Below are positions 8,650-19,200 of a stretch of DNA of 64,000 nt, piece after piece. Within the stretch, counting starts at the first letter, position 1; each line of letters opens with the position of its first letter. The notes beneath the pieces are model-generated. The model was not told where the DNA came from. It saw only the letters and a list, made by a program, of their open reading frames with translations, and did not search any database. The stretch spans positions 62,001 through 126,000 of the forward strand of contig NZ_QNVT01000003.1 in assembly GCF_003385515.1 (NCBI RefSeq). The letters are read 5' to 3'. This stretch comes from Chryseobacterium pennae (GTDB lineage: Bacteria > Bacteroidota > Bacteroidia > Flavobacteriales > Weeksellaceae). Both the position numbers and the translations under genes were made by a program.

Positions 8650-9291
8650 ATGAAGTATTTTTCTATTGTATTCATAATCATTCTATTTCAGGCCTGTCAT
8701 AAGAAAAAAGAAGAAAAGCAGGTGTCACCCCAAACCGAACTAAAGGAAGCTAAAGGTAAAACGGATTCAACTGTACTGGATATCCGTCAGACGGCAGAAA
8801 TAATTGGCGATGGAAGGGATGACGTGATGTTGGCTGAAGACATCCGGTTCAATGGTAAAACAAAACGGATTTTTGATATCAAGGATTTTGAAAAAAATTT
8901 TGGAAAAGCGGACAGTACCAAGCTGATGGCTGATGAGCAGCCATGTTCCTACATTTTTGAAGAAGGAGATGTAAATGATAAATATCTATATAAAAACGGA
9001 TCATGTTTTGAAAACAGCAAACAGCAAATAGGAATTAGCAGCTTTAGGTTTATCAAGGGAAATTTTATTCTGTATAAAGGAATCAGAATAGATTCAAATA
9101 CTACGTTGGAGGATATCAAAAAGATATTTCCGAATTCAGTACGAAACATGAGTCATTTGGAAACCTATGATGAGGGAGAACTTCCGATGATCACATTAAG
9201 GGAGGATAAAGAAGGAATTTCAGACGGACATATTAATATATCCTTTAAGAACAATAAGATATATTCAATCTGGTGGTGGTTTCCTTGTTAA
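8650..9291 (+). CDS. Putative lipoprotein, unknown function
   Basis: The 213-residue protein starts MKYFSIVFIIILFQACHKKK, a lipoprotein signal with lipobox FQAC, followed by a Lys/Glu-rich linker. The mature domain has ILDIR-like strands, a cysteine-bearing loop (EQPCSYIFEEGDVNDKYLYKNGSCFEN) that could form a disulfide, and a Trp-rich ending YSIWWWFPC. No family is recognised. It is the first of four closely spaced plus-strand genes (8650-11124) of unknown function, all but one carrying export signals, so they probably form an operon serving the cell envelope. Confidence 0.7.
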   Translation: MKYFSIVFIIILFQACHKKKEEKQVSPQTELKEAKGKTDSTVLDIRQTAEIIGDGRDDVMLAEDIRFNGKTKRIFDIKDFEKNFGKADSTKLMADEQPCSYIFEEGDVNDKYLYKNGSCFENSKQQIGISSFRFIKGNFILYKGIRIDSNTTLEDIKKIFPNSVRNMSHLETYDEGELPMITLREDKEGISDGHINISFKNNKIYSIWWWFPC

Positions 9292-9343
9292 AAAAGCAGG
9301 GCCTAACAATTGATAAATCGGAAGTAAAAAGAGAATTAATACA

Positions 9344-9994
9344 ATGGAAAATATAGGTGAATTTTCTGCAGACGGCTATGGCATGGCCATTATTTCAACA
9401 GATCTGTTTACAGAATATCTAAAGGAAAAGAAATGCCGAGGGAAAAAGTTGCTGTCTTATTTTGATAAGCATAAAGAACTTTTTTTGAGCTCCATTAAAG
9501 AGGGGCGGTTTCTGCCTTTCTATCAGATCAGTGTTTTCGAATATACAATTTTTATTTCTGTAGATGAAGAAAGTGTAGAATTACCACAGGGATATGATGA
9601 GGTTTTTAGATATAACAACTTCTTTCTTGAAGTGGGTGATTTGGGTCGGATTTGTTTTGCCAGCTTTGATTATCTGGAATACCGTCTGGAAAATATCAAA
9701 CAGAATATAACAGATAAGGAAGATCAGATCCCGACAGGAGCAGACGGACATATTGAATCTTATTTTCCTGCAAAAGGTTTTGATCTGTCCAAAGGAATTT
9801 ATGAGTTTGATCTGGTAGGATTGGAACGAACGGAAAAACTGGAAAGGGAAAGTAAAAATTATGCCTATGTTTTTATTTTTCGCAGCAATGAAAAAGCAGA
9901 CAATCATAATTTTGAAAAAGCAGACAATGACACCCATAGCTTTGATATTCCGGGTTATAAAACACAGCTGAATACGAAGAATGAATACAAATAA
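9344..9994 (+). CDS. Hypothetical protein, possibly immunity-like
   Basis: The 216-residue protein has no signal peptide or membrane segment and is acidic. Visible features are FSADGYGMAIISTDLFTEYL, SYFDKHKELFLSSIKEGRFLPFYQI and an internal near-repeat of EKADNHNFEKADND near the C terminus. The stand-alone size and context among small envelope proteins resemble immunity or SUKH-neighbour proteins of Bacteroidota, but no diagnostic motif supports that. It begins 52 bases after the upstream lipoprotein and ends 20 bases before the next gene, so co-transcription is likely. Confidence 0.6.
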   Translation: MENIGEFSADGYGMAIISTDLFTEYLKEKKCRGKKLLSYFDKHKELFLSSIKEGRFLPFYQISVFEYTIFISVDEESVELPQGYDEVFRYNNFFLEVGDLGRICFASFDYLEYRLENIKQNITDKEDQIPTGADGHIESYFPAKGFDLSKGIYEFDLVGLERTEKLERESKNYAYVFIFRSNEKADNHNFEKADNDTHSFDIPGYKTQLNTKNEYK

Positions 9995-10014
9995 AATCAC
10001 CAAAAAATAGTAAA

Positions 10015-10500
10015 ATGAAATTGACAAAATACCTCTCCATATTATTTCTAACCGGATTACAGTTGGTCTGTTATGGGCAAACAAAATCAGTGAATCCGCA
10101 ACTGCAAAAAAAAGCGGAAGCATTTACTCAAAAAATAATTCATCTGATTACTCAGAAAGATTATGCAGCATTAAATCAGTTAACAACTAAAAAAGTGTAT
10201 TGTTCCTTGTGCTTTGAAACAGCACCGGAAAAAAACTATTTTGTGGGGAAGGATGCTTTCTATCAAAAACATATTGGCACTATCTTTAACAAAGAATTAT
10301 TGGAAAGACTGAACCGCAATGAAACAAAGTTTTCTTTTGACGGATCTGATCCGGGATTTAAAGACAGAACTTATATTGTATTATACACGACGCAACGCCG
10401 GAATGAATTTGGAGACGGACATGAAGGGGCTCAATTTGTCTTTTGGTTAAAAGAAGAAAAAGGAGCATTTAAGCTATCCGGAATAGAAACGATACCTTAG
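10015..10500 (+). CDS. Exported protein with YCxxC motif (paralogue of 7215)
   Basis: The 161-residue protein has a signal peptide (about 1-22, ending CYGQ). Its mature part matches that of the 7215-7721 protein in order: helix FTQKIIHLITQKDYAALNQL, VYCSLCFE, helix KDAFYQKHIGTIFNKELLERL and the ending FKLSGIETIP. The central region differs, as expected for old duplicates. An NTF2-like fold is plausible and the two cysteines may pair. It is 12 bases from the following lipoprotein gene. Confidence 0.75.
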   Translation: MKLTKYLSILFLTGLQLVCYGQTKSVNPQLQKKAEAFTQKIIHLITQKDYAALNQLTTKKVYCSLCFETAPEKNYFVGKDAFYQKHIGTIFNKELLERLNRNETKFSFDGSDPGFKDRTYIVLYTTQRRNEFGDGHEGAQFVFWLKEEKGAFKLSGIETIP

Positions 10501-10512
10501 CAAAAATAAAAA

Positions 10513-11124
10513 ATGATTCAAATGCTGAAAATACTATTATTTCTATGGTTCCCCATCAGTATCATGCTGGCCTGCAACTGTACTAAAGGTAAAAATGATG
10601 ACCATAAAAACGTTATCATTTCAAAAATATATCACAAAAGTGGTCCTAAGGATACAGATACACTATGGGTTTCCCAGAATGACTCTACTGTTTTCAGAAA
10701 AGAAGATGTGATGATAAAGTACCCTGAGAGTCATCCTAAATTAACGGTACGTTATACCCTGATACATCCTAAAAATGATGCCTATTATTTCATTTACAAT
10801 GATAAACAGCAGCTGATAGAAGAAGGAAAATATACGGCTCAGTACACATATGAAGGGATCTCTTACAACGATGGCAATTTTTATAACCTCAAGAGGTATT
10901 CCTATAAAAAGAACGGAAACCTCCAAACGAAACACTATCAGGAAGACGGAAGAAATCTTAAGACTGAGTTTTTCAATAATGATGGGCAGTTGACTGAAAT
11001 AAAATACTTCAACAAAAAATCTTCAGATATAGAAAAAGTAGAGATCTATAAAAAAGGAAAATTAAAAGAAACCAGGATTTATAAAAGTTTTAATACTTAT
11101 GATACTGTGAAGGCCGGAGAATAG
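10513..11124 (+). CDS. Lipoprotein with MORN-variant-like repeats
   Basis: The 203-residue protein begins with a signal ending SIMLACNC (lipobox LAC). The second half is built from short beta-hairpin repeats with aromatic and Gly/Asp positions (YYFIYNDKQQLIEEGKY, RYSYKKNGNLQTKHYQEDG, TEFFNNDGQLTEIKYF, VEIYKKGKLKETRIY), resembling the toxin-antitoxin YwqK/MORN-variant repeats. Such repeats usually form an elongated beta-sheet for protein or lipid contact; no enzymatic motif is seen. It is the last gene of the 8650-11124 group. Confidence 0.7.
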   Translation: MIQMLKILLFLWFPISIMLACNCTKGKNDDHKNVIISKIYHKSGPKDTDTLWVSQNDSTVFRKEDVMIKYPESHPKLTVRYTLIHPKNDAYYFIYNDKQQLIEEGKYTAQYTYEGISYNDGNFYNLKRYSYKKNGNLQTKHYQEDGRNLKTEFFNNDGQLTEIKYFNKKSSDIEKVEIYKKGKLKETRIYKSFNTYDTVKAGE

Positions 11125-11172
11125 TTTTCAATTCCGATTCAGCCGTAAAACAGAAAATGAATGCAGTCTGTA

Positions 11173-11517
11173 TTACAGATTACGTGCTGCAGTAATAATC
11201 CAGCTGCAGAAGCCATCACCACCGCCCCATAAACAGGCAAGATATAAAGCCGGAAATATAAAACACAAAAGAAAAGGAAGGTCGGTAAGTGCTGTTTTAT
11301 ACTCTTTCTTTCTCAGTCTGATGATAAAATCTGTCAAAAAGCCAATAAATAATACGAATAAAATAAATGTCAGCAGAAATGCTATCCCTAAGCCAGCATC
11401 TGTAGGGTGCTCCCTTTCACGGTTATTCTGAAAAGCGATTTCTGCAAAAATATAGAGGCTCACCAAGGGGATGGCTGTAATGAGAAGCCGTTTCAAAAAA
11501 AGTTTAAAGATTTTCAT
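11173..11517 (-). CDS. Small integral membrane protein
   Basis: The 114-residue protein has three likely transmembrane helices: about 8-27 (RLLITAIPLVSLYIFAEIAF), 42-66 (GLGIAFLLTFILFVLFIGFL) and 77-97 (LPFLLCFIFPALYLACLW). The N terminus is basic, consistent with a cytoplasmic start. No family is recognised. It is 33 bases downstream of the minus-strand gene at 11551-12579 and probably in the same transcript. Confidence 0.65.
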   Translation of the reverse strand: MKIFKLFLKRLLITAIPLVSLYIFAEIAFQNNREREHPTDAGLGIAFLLTFILFVLFIGFLTDFIIRLRKKEYKTALTDLPFLLCFIFPALYLACLWGGGDGFCSWIITAARNL

Positions 11518-11550
11518 AAGAGTATTGTATTGAACTTTAAATTAATCTTT

Positions 11551-12579
11551 CTAAGACTTTTTAGGTCTTATGAGGTAATAGAGTTGATGTTCTTCATCAA
11601 TTAACAGCATATAGTCTCCGTTTTTAGGCTGGTATACAAAATAAGAAAAAGGATCCCTGAGATAATTGTCAGGACGTTCTATGAAAACATTCTGTTTATA
11701 ATGCAGGGTTTTCTTTGGCATATTAATGGAAAAATAGGATGTTCCAGACCACCCACGGTTACCTGATCCATTTCCGCTTCCCCAGCTGAAGTTTTTTAGG
11801 CTCCAGAAAGTGCGGGCATTCCATTTTTCTTTTTGAACATGATCTCTTTTGATAAGTCCTGAAGATTTATCTATCTCATACCCTGAATTACTGAAATCAA
11901 TAGCCTTTTTATTAAGTGTATTTTTAGGATAGCCATGCCAGTCTTTTTCAGCATAAAAATAATTCCAGATATTATCTTTAAATACAGTCAGTTTATACTT
12001 GTATTCATTCCCCGGTGATTCGGAATGAATAATATCATCATACATATAGTCTCTGTTTGCAGTGATATCTTCCGTTTCTGACACCGAAAATATTTTAGCA
12101 TCATCTAAATTTTTATACGGATAATGAGTGGTGTCACCATCCTTCATCCAGTTACTGTAGGTATTCTGATCTACATCTACAATATAATCATTGAAAGTCT
12201 GATAATTATGCACTCCATTTTCAGTATTGTATTGATATTGAAGGCTGTCTGTTATCTGACCCTTTAGGTTTATTTTATACCATGTGTAGGTATTGGCAGT
12301 ACCTGCTTTTTCCGAATCCCGGTCTCTTTTGGTAATAATCACAATGGTACTGTCATTTTCCTGAATTACAGGTTCGTGGATGCCATATGATATTTTAATG
12401 ATTTCATAGTCCGTGTCTTTTAGGTTATCCAGGGTAGAGTATGATTTATATTGTTCCGGAAGTTTTTCAGATCTCAGTTTATATCGTTGATAATACATTT
12501 CGGCGTCTGGTAAAAGGATTACCGCAATGAGGATAATGCCCCAGAGTATAACAGATTTTTTTTTAAGATTGAATTTCAT
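11551..12579 (-). CDS. Membrane-anchored protein of unknown function
   Basis: The 342-residue protein has an N-terminal membrane anchor (about 9-25, SVILWGIILIAVILLPD), followed by a large polar domain rich in Tyr, Trp and Asp. A Gly/Ser-rich loop (SWGSGNGSGNRGWSG) precedes the C-terminal strands. The short anchor and charge distribution put the domain in the periplasm. No recognised family and no catalytic motif could be assigned. It is co-directional with the small membrane protein downstream. Confidence 0.65.
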   Translation of the reverse strand: MKFNLKKKSVILWGIILIAVILLPDAEMYYQRYKLRSEKLPEQYKSYSTLDNLKDTDYEIIKISYGIHEPVIQENDSTIVIITKRDRDSEKAGTANTYTWYKINLKGQITDSLQYQYNTENGVHNYQTFNDYIVDVDQNTYSNWMKDGDTTHYPYKNLDDAKIFSVSETEDITANRDYMYDDIIHSESPGNEYKYKLTVFKDNIWNYFYAEKDWHGYPKNTLNKKAIDFSNSGYEIDKSSGLIKRDHVQKEKWNARTFWSLKNFSWGSGNGSGNRGWSGTSYFSINMPKKTLHYKQNVFIERPDNYLRDPFSYFVYQPKNGDYMLLIDEEHQLYYLIRPKKS

Positions 12580-12783
12580 CGTGTTGGTTTTTTAGTTTTT
12601 ATGAGGGCAGACAAAATACAATAAAATAAATAATATTGAAAATAAAATGTGGTTTAAATTGATTTAGACACGAGATATATGATAAACATTATCTACCGTA
12701 AAAAACCCATTTTTTTTAACCGTATTTTCACTGTTTTGGGAATTAATAGTATTTTTTATATTCACACAAAATTTAAATGAAAC

Positions 12784-13254
12784 ATGAAAAAGAATTATTT
12801 AAGTGCATTATTTCTATGTACTGCTTTAGGTGTTTCTGCTCAGCAGACAGAAGTTTATTTTAAATATGACGAGGCAGGAAATCAAGTGTATTGGGGACCT
12901 GAAGTCAACGCCAAACAGACAAGTAAGACTTTATCAAAAACAGAACCTCAAACAGTTTCTTTATCCTCTTCCCAGATTATCGAAGAGAAAGAATTCTGGA
13001 AACAGATTCGGTTATATCCTGTACCGGTAAGTGACATATTGACTATTGACTGGACTGAACAGGTGGACGGATTGATAGAATCTGTGTCATTATATCAACA
13101 TAGTACGGTCCACTGGAAATTTCAACAGGTGAATTTGCCAAATCTAAATAAGCAGTTGAAAATTAATATGACGGGCTATGAATGGGGAGTATATGTACTT
13201 CGTTTTACCTTAAAAGATGGACGTGTTTTCGCCAGAAATATTACTAAAAAATAG
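12784..13254 (+). CDS. Secreted protein with T9SS-type C-terminal tail
   Basis: The 156-residue protein has a clear signal peptide (1-19, GVSAQQ). Just behind it is a YD/RHS-like word, FKYDEAGNQVYWGPE. The C-terminal half (about 78-156: IRLYPVPVSDILTIDW ... GVYVLRFTLKDGRVFARNITKK) resembles the type A sorting domain that targets cargo through the T9SS outer-membrane translocon. There is almost no cargo between signal and tail, so the protein is a minimal T9SS substrate. Its stop is 20 bases from the start of the giant RHS gene, which implies co-transcription and suggests that it helps export or anchor the RHS protein. That role is inference. Confidence 0.75.
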   Translation: MKKNYLSALFLCTALGVSAQQTEVYFKYDEAGNQVYWGPEVNAKQTSKTLSKTEPQTVSLSSSQIIEEKEFWKQIRLYPVPVSDILTIDWTEQVDGLIESVSLYQHSTVHWKFQQVNLPNLNKQLKINMTGYEWGVYVLRFTLKDGRVFARNITKK

Positions 13255-13274
13255 TAAAAACACAATGCAATATC

Positions 13275-16200
13275 ATGAAAAATAATAAAAGGAAAATAAA
13301 GTTATTTTTGACTTTCATATTGTCCTGCATTTCTATTTTGGGATTATCGCAAACAACGCCGCCGCAAAGTTTTCACGACGCCAAAGGAAATATAGAAGTA
13401 ACTCAAGCAGGACAGCTACAATATACATTAGCCATAGATCTTCCTCCCGGAATAAAGAATACGGCTCCCAATATCAATCTTGTGTATGTGAGTGGAGCAG
13501 GCAATGGCCTTGCCGGCTATGGCTGGAACATTTCAGGGTTGACCTCAATTTCAAGAGTCGGGAAAAATCTTGAAAAAGACGGAGTTAAGAAAGCTGTACA
13601 GCTTGATTATTCCGATTATTATAGTTTTAACGGGCAAAGATTAATTTTAAAATCAGGTGAGTATGGTAAGGATGGCGCAGAATATGTAACTGAAAAATAT
13701 TCTAATATTAAAATAAAATCTGTTGGTGCAACTACAGGACAAGGATGGCAGGGACCAGAATACTGGGAGGTTACTTTTGATGACGGATCTCAGGCCTGGT
13801 ATGGCGCTATTACTTCAGGAAGTAATTCAGCACGTACCCCTATTGATTATAATATTGTAAAGTCAAAAGATGTTAATGGTAATTATATTACTTATAAATA
13901 TTCTTTAGAAAATAATGTTACCGTGATCAGTAGTATTGAATGGGGAGGAAATGAAGTTCTAAATACTCCGCATATTAATAAAATTGAGTTTGTTTTTTTA
14001 ACAAGGCCAGCCTCTGAAACAGCTCATATTAAAGGAATATACTTTTCCCAATCAAAGATGCTTGAATCCGTTATTGTATCTACAGGTGATAAGCAATACA
14101 AAAAGTATAGTATTACCTATAAAAAAGATGAAAGGTCATTCGCTTACAGATTCCTGGATAAAATTACTATTTTAAACAGTAATAATCAAGAATCAAATCC
14201 GGTGATTTTTACTTATGAAAATCCGCAACCTAGCGGTTGGGTTGTTAATGAAACATTACGACCGGGTGAAAAAGATTTAACAGGTGATTTTGATGGTGAT
14301 GGTAATCTAGATTTATTACGATACTATTCGACAATCACACCACAAATTTCGCAAACGGGATTATATTTATATAGCGATGTTTATGGCTACTCCAATAAAG
14401 TATTTCTAGGAAACTCTATTGATTTATCAGACCTTAGATATGCCACTATTACTAATTTAAAGAAAAATAATACGATCTACAGTCGCCAAGGGTTTAATAC
14501 AGTAAGACAAATCAATAACCCTTCAACGACTAAATTAGATCTCGAATTATCGTTTTATAGCATTACAGATGATAACCAGTTGCATCTGGATTATAAAAAG
14601 ATCATCCCTAATGCGGATTACGACCGATCAACTGGATCTGTGGTTGCAAATGGTACAAGAACAAAAATTATTGTGCTCAAAAATGTTGATTTCAATGGTG
14701 ATGGATTAAGTGAATTTATTTTACAATTAAACGACAACCGTTGTGTACCAATAAATCCAACGGATCCTATTCCTACTGGGAAAGTTAGCAAATGTGAAGC
14801 AACGAATAGATATATTGTTATTGATCCTGATCAGGCTGTTCAGAATAATGCGTGGTATTACGAAATATCACTTGACAATAATGTCAATGAAGATGCATTT
14901 GTCGATTATAGAATGGGTGATTTTAATGGAGATGGTTTGTTTGATTTCCTAAAATTAACCCAGGATAAAATCCCACTATTGATTACTTTTAAGAAAAATA
15001 CTCAGGGCAAATATGAATCTGAATTGTCCTCTTTGTACTCAACAACTATCGGTACTTTACAGGGATTGTGGGAAGACAGTGTAGTTGGTGACTATAATGG
15101 AGATGGATTAAGTGATATTATGATGCCAAATGGGGTTATATCTCCTATCTGGTATCTATATACTTCCAAGGGAAATAGCTTCAAGGAAGAAACCAGAACT
15201 TTTGAGCCGCCAATGAAAGCCCGCTCAGTGACCCAAGAGAATGATGGTAGATTTACTATCCTGAACCCTAGGACGTTTATAGCATCTGATATCAACAATG
15301 ATGGAAAAACAGATCTTATATCCCTGCAATCAAGCAGATATTACAAAAAACACTATGTTCAAGATAATAACCAAGCGGTAAAATATGTAATGGAACATAG
15401 CATAATGGCTAATATATTACCTTTTGGAACGGAATACCATCAGCCATATTATAGTTATAATTCTAGTCGTGAACTATATCTTAATCAAAGCAATTTGCAA
15501 GAAGAAATAGCTCCCAATTCATCTTATGATGTGATGGGGGTTGCTGTTGACCAGTCTATTGGGAATATGTTGAGAAAACTTGTATTAACTGGACCAAAGG
15601 CATTTAATCCGAATTATCCCGATGAAAGACAAATTATATATACCAATACATATTTTGATACCTCAATGGCAGCAAGGATAAAGAGCATTTCACAAGGAGG
15701 TATTACCACAGATATTTTCTATAAGCAGTTAGATAAGAAGAATCCGGGCTTATATGGTACGGCTAAAACAGAAAACTACCCGTACGTTGAAATTGACCAA
15801 TCAGTAGGGATATATGTTGTTTCCGGACTTACACAATCTACAATGTCAGATAAAAAGCTGAAACAGGATTTCAGGTATAGGGGACTTACTTCGAATATCC
15901 TGGGCAGAGGGATGATCGGGTTCAGAAAAACAGCGCGAAGCTCATGGTATGCTGATGGTTTTGAAAATACAAAGATATGGTCCGGAGTAGAGATTGATCC
16001 AACAAATGATGGAATTCCGGTTAAAGAATGGTCCATCAGAACTAATGATGAAGCTAAGATATTTCCAGAAGATATTTCTGAAAACAATACTCAACTATTA
16101 AGTTTTAAATCTACAACATATCAAATTGATAAGATCCTCAATGGACAGGTAGTAGCGACTGTTTCTGATGCTGATAAGGCTAAGGCAGTCACAGCAATTG

Positions 16201-19200
16201 TTCCGAAAACTAATAGGGGGAAAGATTTCTTAACAGGTTCTACAGCAGAAAGTACAATCACGTATGGTGAATACTATCTTCCGTTACAAAGTACTGCAAA
16301 TATTAATGGAGGGTATTCTGTAAAGACCTCGACTTATGAATATAATAATAACCCAACAGGAATAGCAACGGGTTATTATATAGGGCGTATTAAATCAAAA
16401 ACCGAAGTTGTTCAGGCTTATAGTGATACGAAATCCGGAAAGGAAGAATATACGTATGAAAATAACCAGATAAAAACAATAAAAAAATGGAATGGTGATA
16501 ATACGGGCAATATTTTAGAAACTTACAATTATGACGGATTTGGAAATGGTATCCAAAAATTAGTTGCTAATAGTATAGATTCTCAATCGCAAACTGCAAA
16601 AACCGAATATGATGCGAAAGGCAGGTTCGTGATAAAGACAACAGATAATTTAGGTCTGGAGACTCACTTAACTTATAATGATTGGGGACAGGTATTAACC
16701 CAAACAGATCCTATGGGTAACGTTCAGACCAATACCTATGATAATTGGGGGAAATTAGCGACTTCTAAAACCAATCTGAATGGATTAACTAGCTATTTAT
16801 ACGAAAGAGATAAAAATTCCAATACAATTGTCACCCAAAGTAAGGCAGACGGTGATATTTCACAAACGTTTACTAATAAACTGGGACAGGTGTACAAAGT
16901 TTCTGCCAAAGCTTCAATCGATGGACAGTTTATTTCAAAGGATACCCAATATGATCTATTAGGCAGAAAAATTAAAGAATCAGAACCCTTTTTTGAAAGC
17001 CAGGGCGTCAGTAAATGGAATGTTATGGAATATGATGATTCTACTTTCCCAGTCAAAGTAAAGGCTACTGCATTTACCGGAAAACAGACTGAAACTGTTA
17101 TTTCAGGATTTACAACGACGGTTAAGGAACTAAACGGATACGGAAGAATTACATCTAAAACCACCGATCCCCTGGGGAATGTGATATCTTCTACAGATAA
17201 GGGAGGGACCATTCAATTTTCATACAATGCTGCTGGCAACCAAACCCAGGCAAAATATGCTGAAAATAGCGTGAGTACAAAATATGATTCGTGGGGCAGA
17301 AAATCTGAATTTAATGATCCGTCAAATGGTGTTTATAAGTATGAATATACAGGATTGGGACTACCAAAAAAGACTATAAGTCCAAAGGGAAACAAAGAAT
17401 ATGTATATAATAATTTAGGTCAGTTAACTACTCAGAAAGAGTTTTCTACTATAGATAACGGACAAACCACCAACAAAACTATTTCTTTTATTTACAATGA
17501 AAAAGGGCTGCTGACTAAAAAATCAGGAACGTTGAAAGGGCAGGTATTTAGTACTGATCTTACATATGATCCTCACGGCAGGTTAATCTCTTCCACGGAG
17601 AACAGTAATGGAAAGACTTATAAAGAAAAGGGAATTACCTTTGATAATAATGGAAAAGTCATTTCTTATGAAAAAGAATTACAGTCCGGTGGTACTATAA
17701 CTAAGTTTACTGTCGAAAACATATACAACACCTGGAACGGGGAGCTTTTTCAGATTAAAGATAAAAATTCCGGGAAAGTTCTTTGGGAACTGAATGGCAG
17801 CAACGCCAAAGGACAGGTTCTAAAAGCTAAATTAGGAGCAAATGAGATAACAAATGTATATGATTCAAACGGATTCCTTACAGCTATTAAACATTCTTCA
17901 CAGATAAATCCTGCAGTGTTACAGATGTCCTATTCTTTTGATGCAATAAAGAATGAACTGAAATCAAGAACTACAGCGGGAGATTTCAACATTGTAGAGT
18001 CTTTTGATTACGATGATAATAACCGTCTTATTAATTGGACAAATCCAATCACTGGAGTTAAACCTTCTACAAACAGAAATATCTATGATGCAAAAGGTAG
18101 GATTACAGGAAACGATCAGGTAGGCTCCACGAAGTTTGAAAATGCAGCAAAAATTTATCAGCCAACTGCAATGGCTTTGAATGCAGCAGGGACGCAAAAT
18201 TACAATGGAGATCTGATCCAAACTATTATTTACAATGAAAATAATGATCCGGTGCTTATTAGTGGAGAGAGAACCCGTGTTAACTTTGAGTATGGATTGA
18301 ATGGTATGAGGCAAAGGGTTGAAATTGAAAGATTGAAAAACCCGGGAGGAGGGGCTACCGAACTTAAGATGAAAGGAGATAATATTTGGAATCCTGATGT
18401 CCCTTTATGGCAGAGCAAACTTTCTAAGGTTTACAATGAAGATGGCAGCTTTGAGGTGATAGTAGATCAGTCTACGGGGCGGGAAAAGCATATTCTGTAT
18501 GTTGAGGGTGATCCATATGCAAGTAATGTTATATATTTGAAAAGCTTTGGGGAGTCTACCGGTTCTTATAAGTTTTTACACAAAGATTATATAGGAAGTA
18601 TTCTTGCCATCACTGATGAAGCCGGAAACAAGCTGGAGCAAAGGCATTATGACGCGTGGGGGAATTTTACGCATTTGAAATTGGGTAATGCACCTGTTAC
18701 AACTGATAGAACATTTATTGCAGGCGCTTCACTGCTTATTGACCGTGGATATACCGGGCATGAACACTTTTCAGAAGTAGGCATCATTCATATGAATGGT
18801 AGATTATATGATCCACTACTAAGAAGGTTTCTCAATGCTGATGAAAATATTCAGGATCCTATGAATACCCAGAATTACAATAAGTATGGGTATGTGATGA
18901 ATAATCCATTGATGTACAACGATCCCTCTGGTGAGTTTTTGATGTGGTTAGCTGGTGCGTTGGTGGGCGGATATTTAAATGGCGTAGCTGCCAATGGTGG
19001 AAACTGGAATCCCGGAAACTGGGATTGGGAAAGAACATGGAGTGCCGTTCTGGGAGGTGCTATAGGAGGAGCTGCTGTATCTGGTGCATTGGGGAATATA
19101 TCAAGTAGTGCAGGAGCCATTAAAAATTTCCTGCCGGGAATTGTATCCGGAGGATTAAACTCGGCATTTAATGGTGGTAATTTCTTGGGAGGTGCAGTTG

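Noticed and set aside
9581..10123. 180-residue minus-strand ORF
   Set aside because: It crosses two plus-strand genes with export signals or tight spacing. Its apparent hydrophobicity comes from reading their codons in reverse.
15776..16087. Minus-strand ORFs inside the RHS gene (also 16793-17212 and 17964-18314)
   Set aside because: All lie fully inside the continuous 2189-codon RHS frame and show no domain or start signal.
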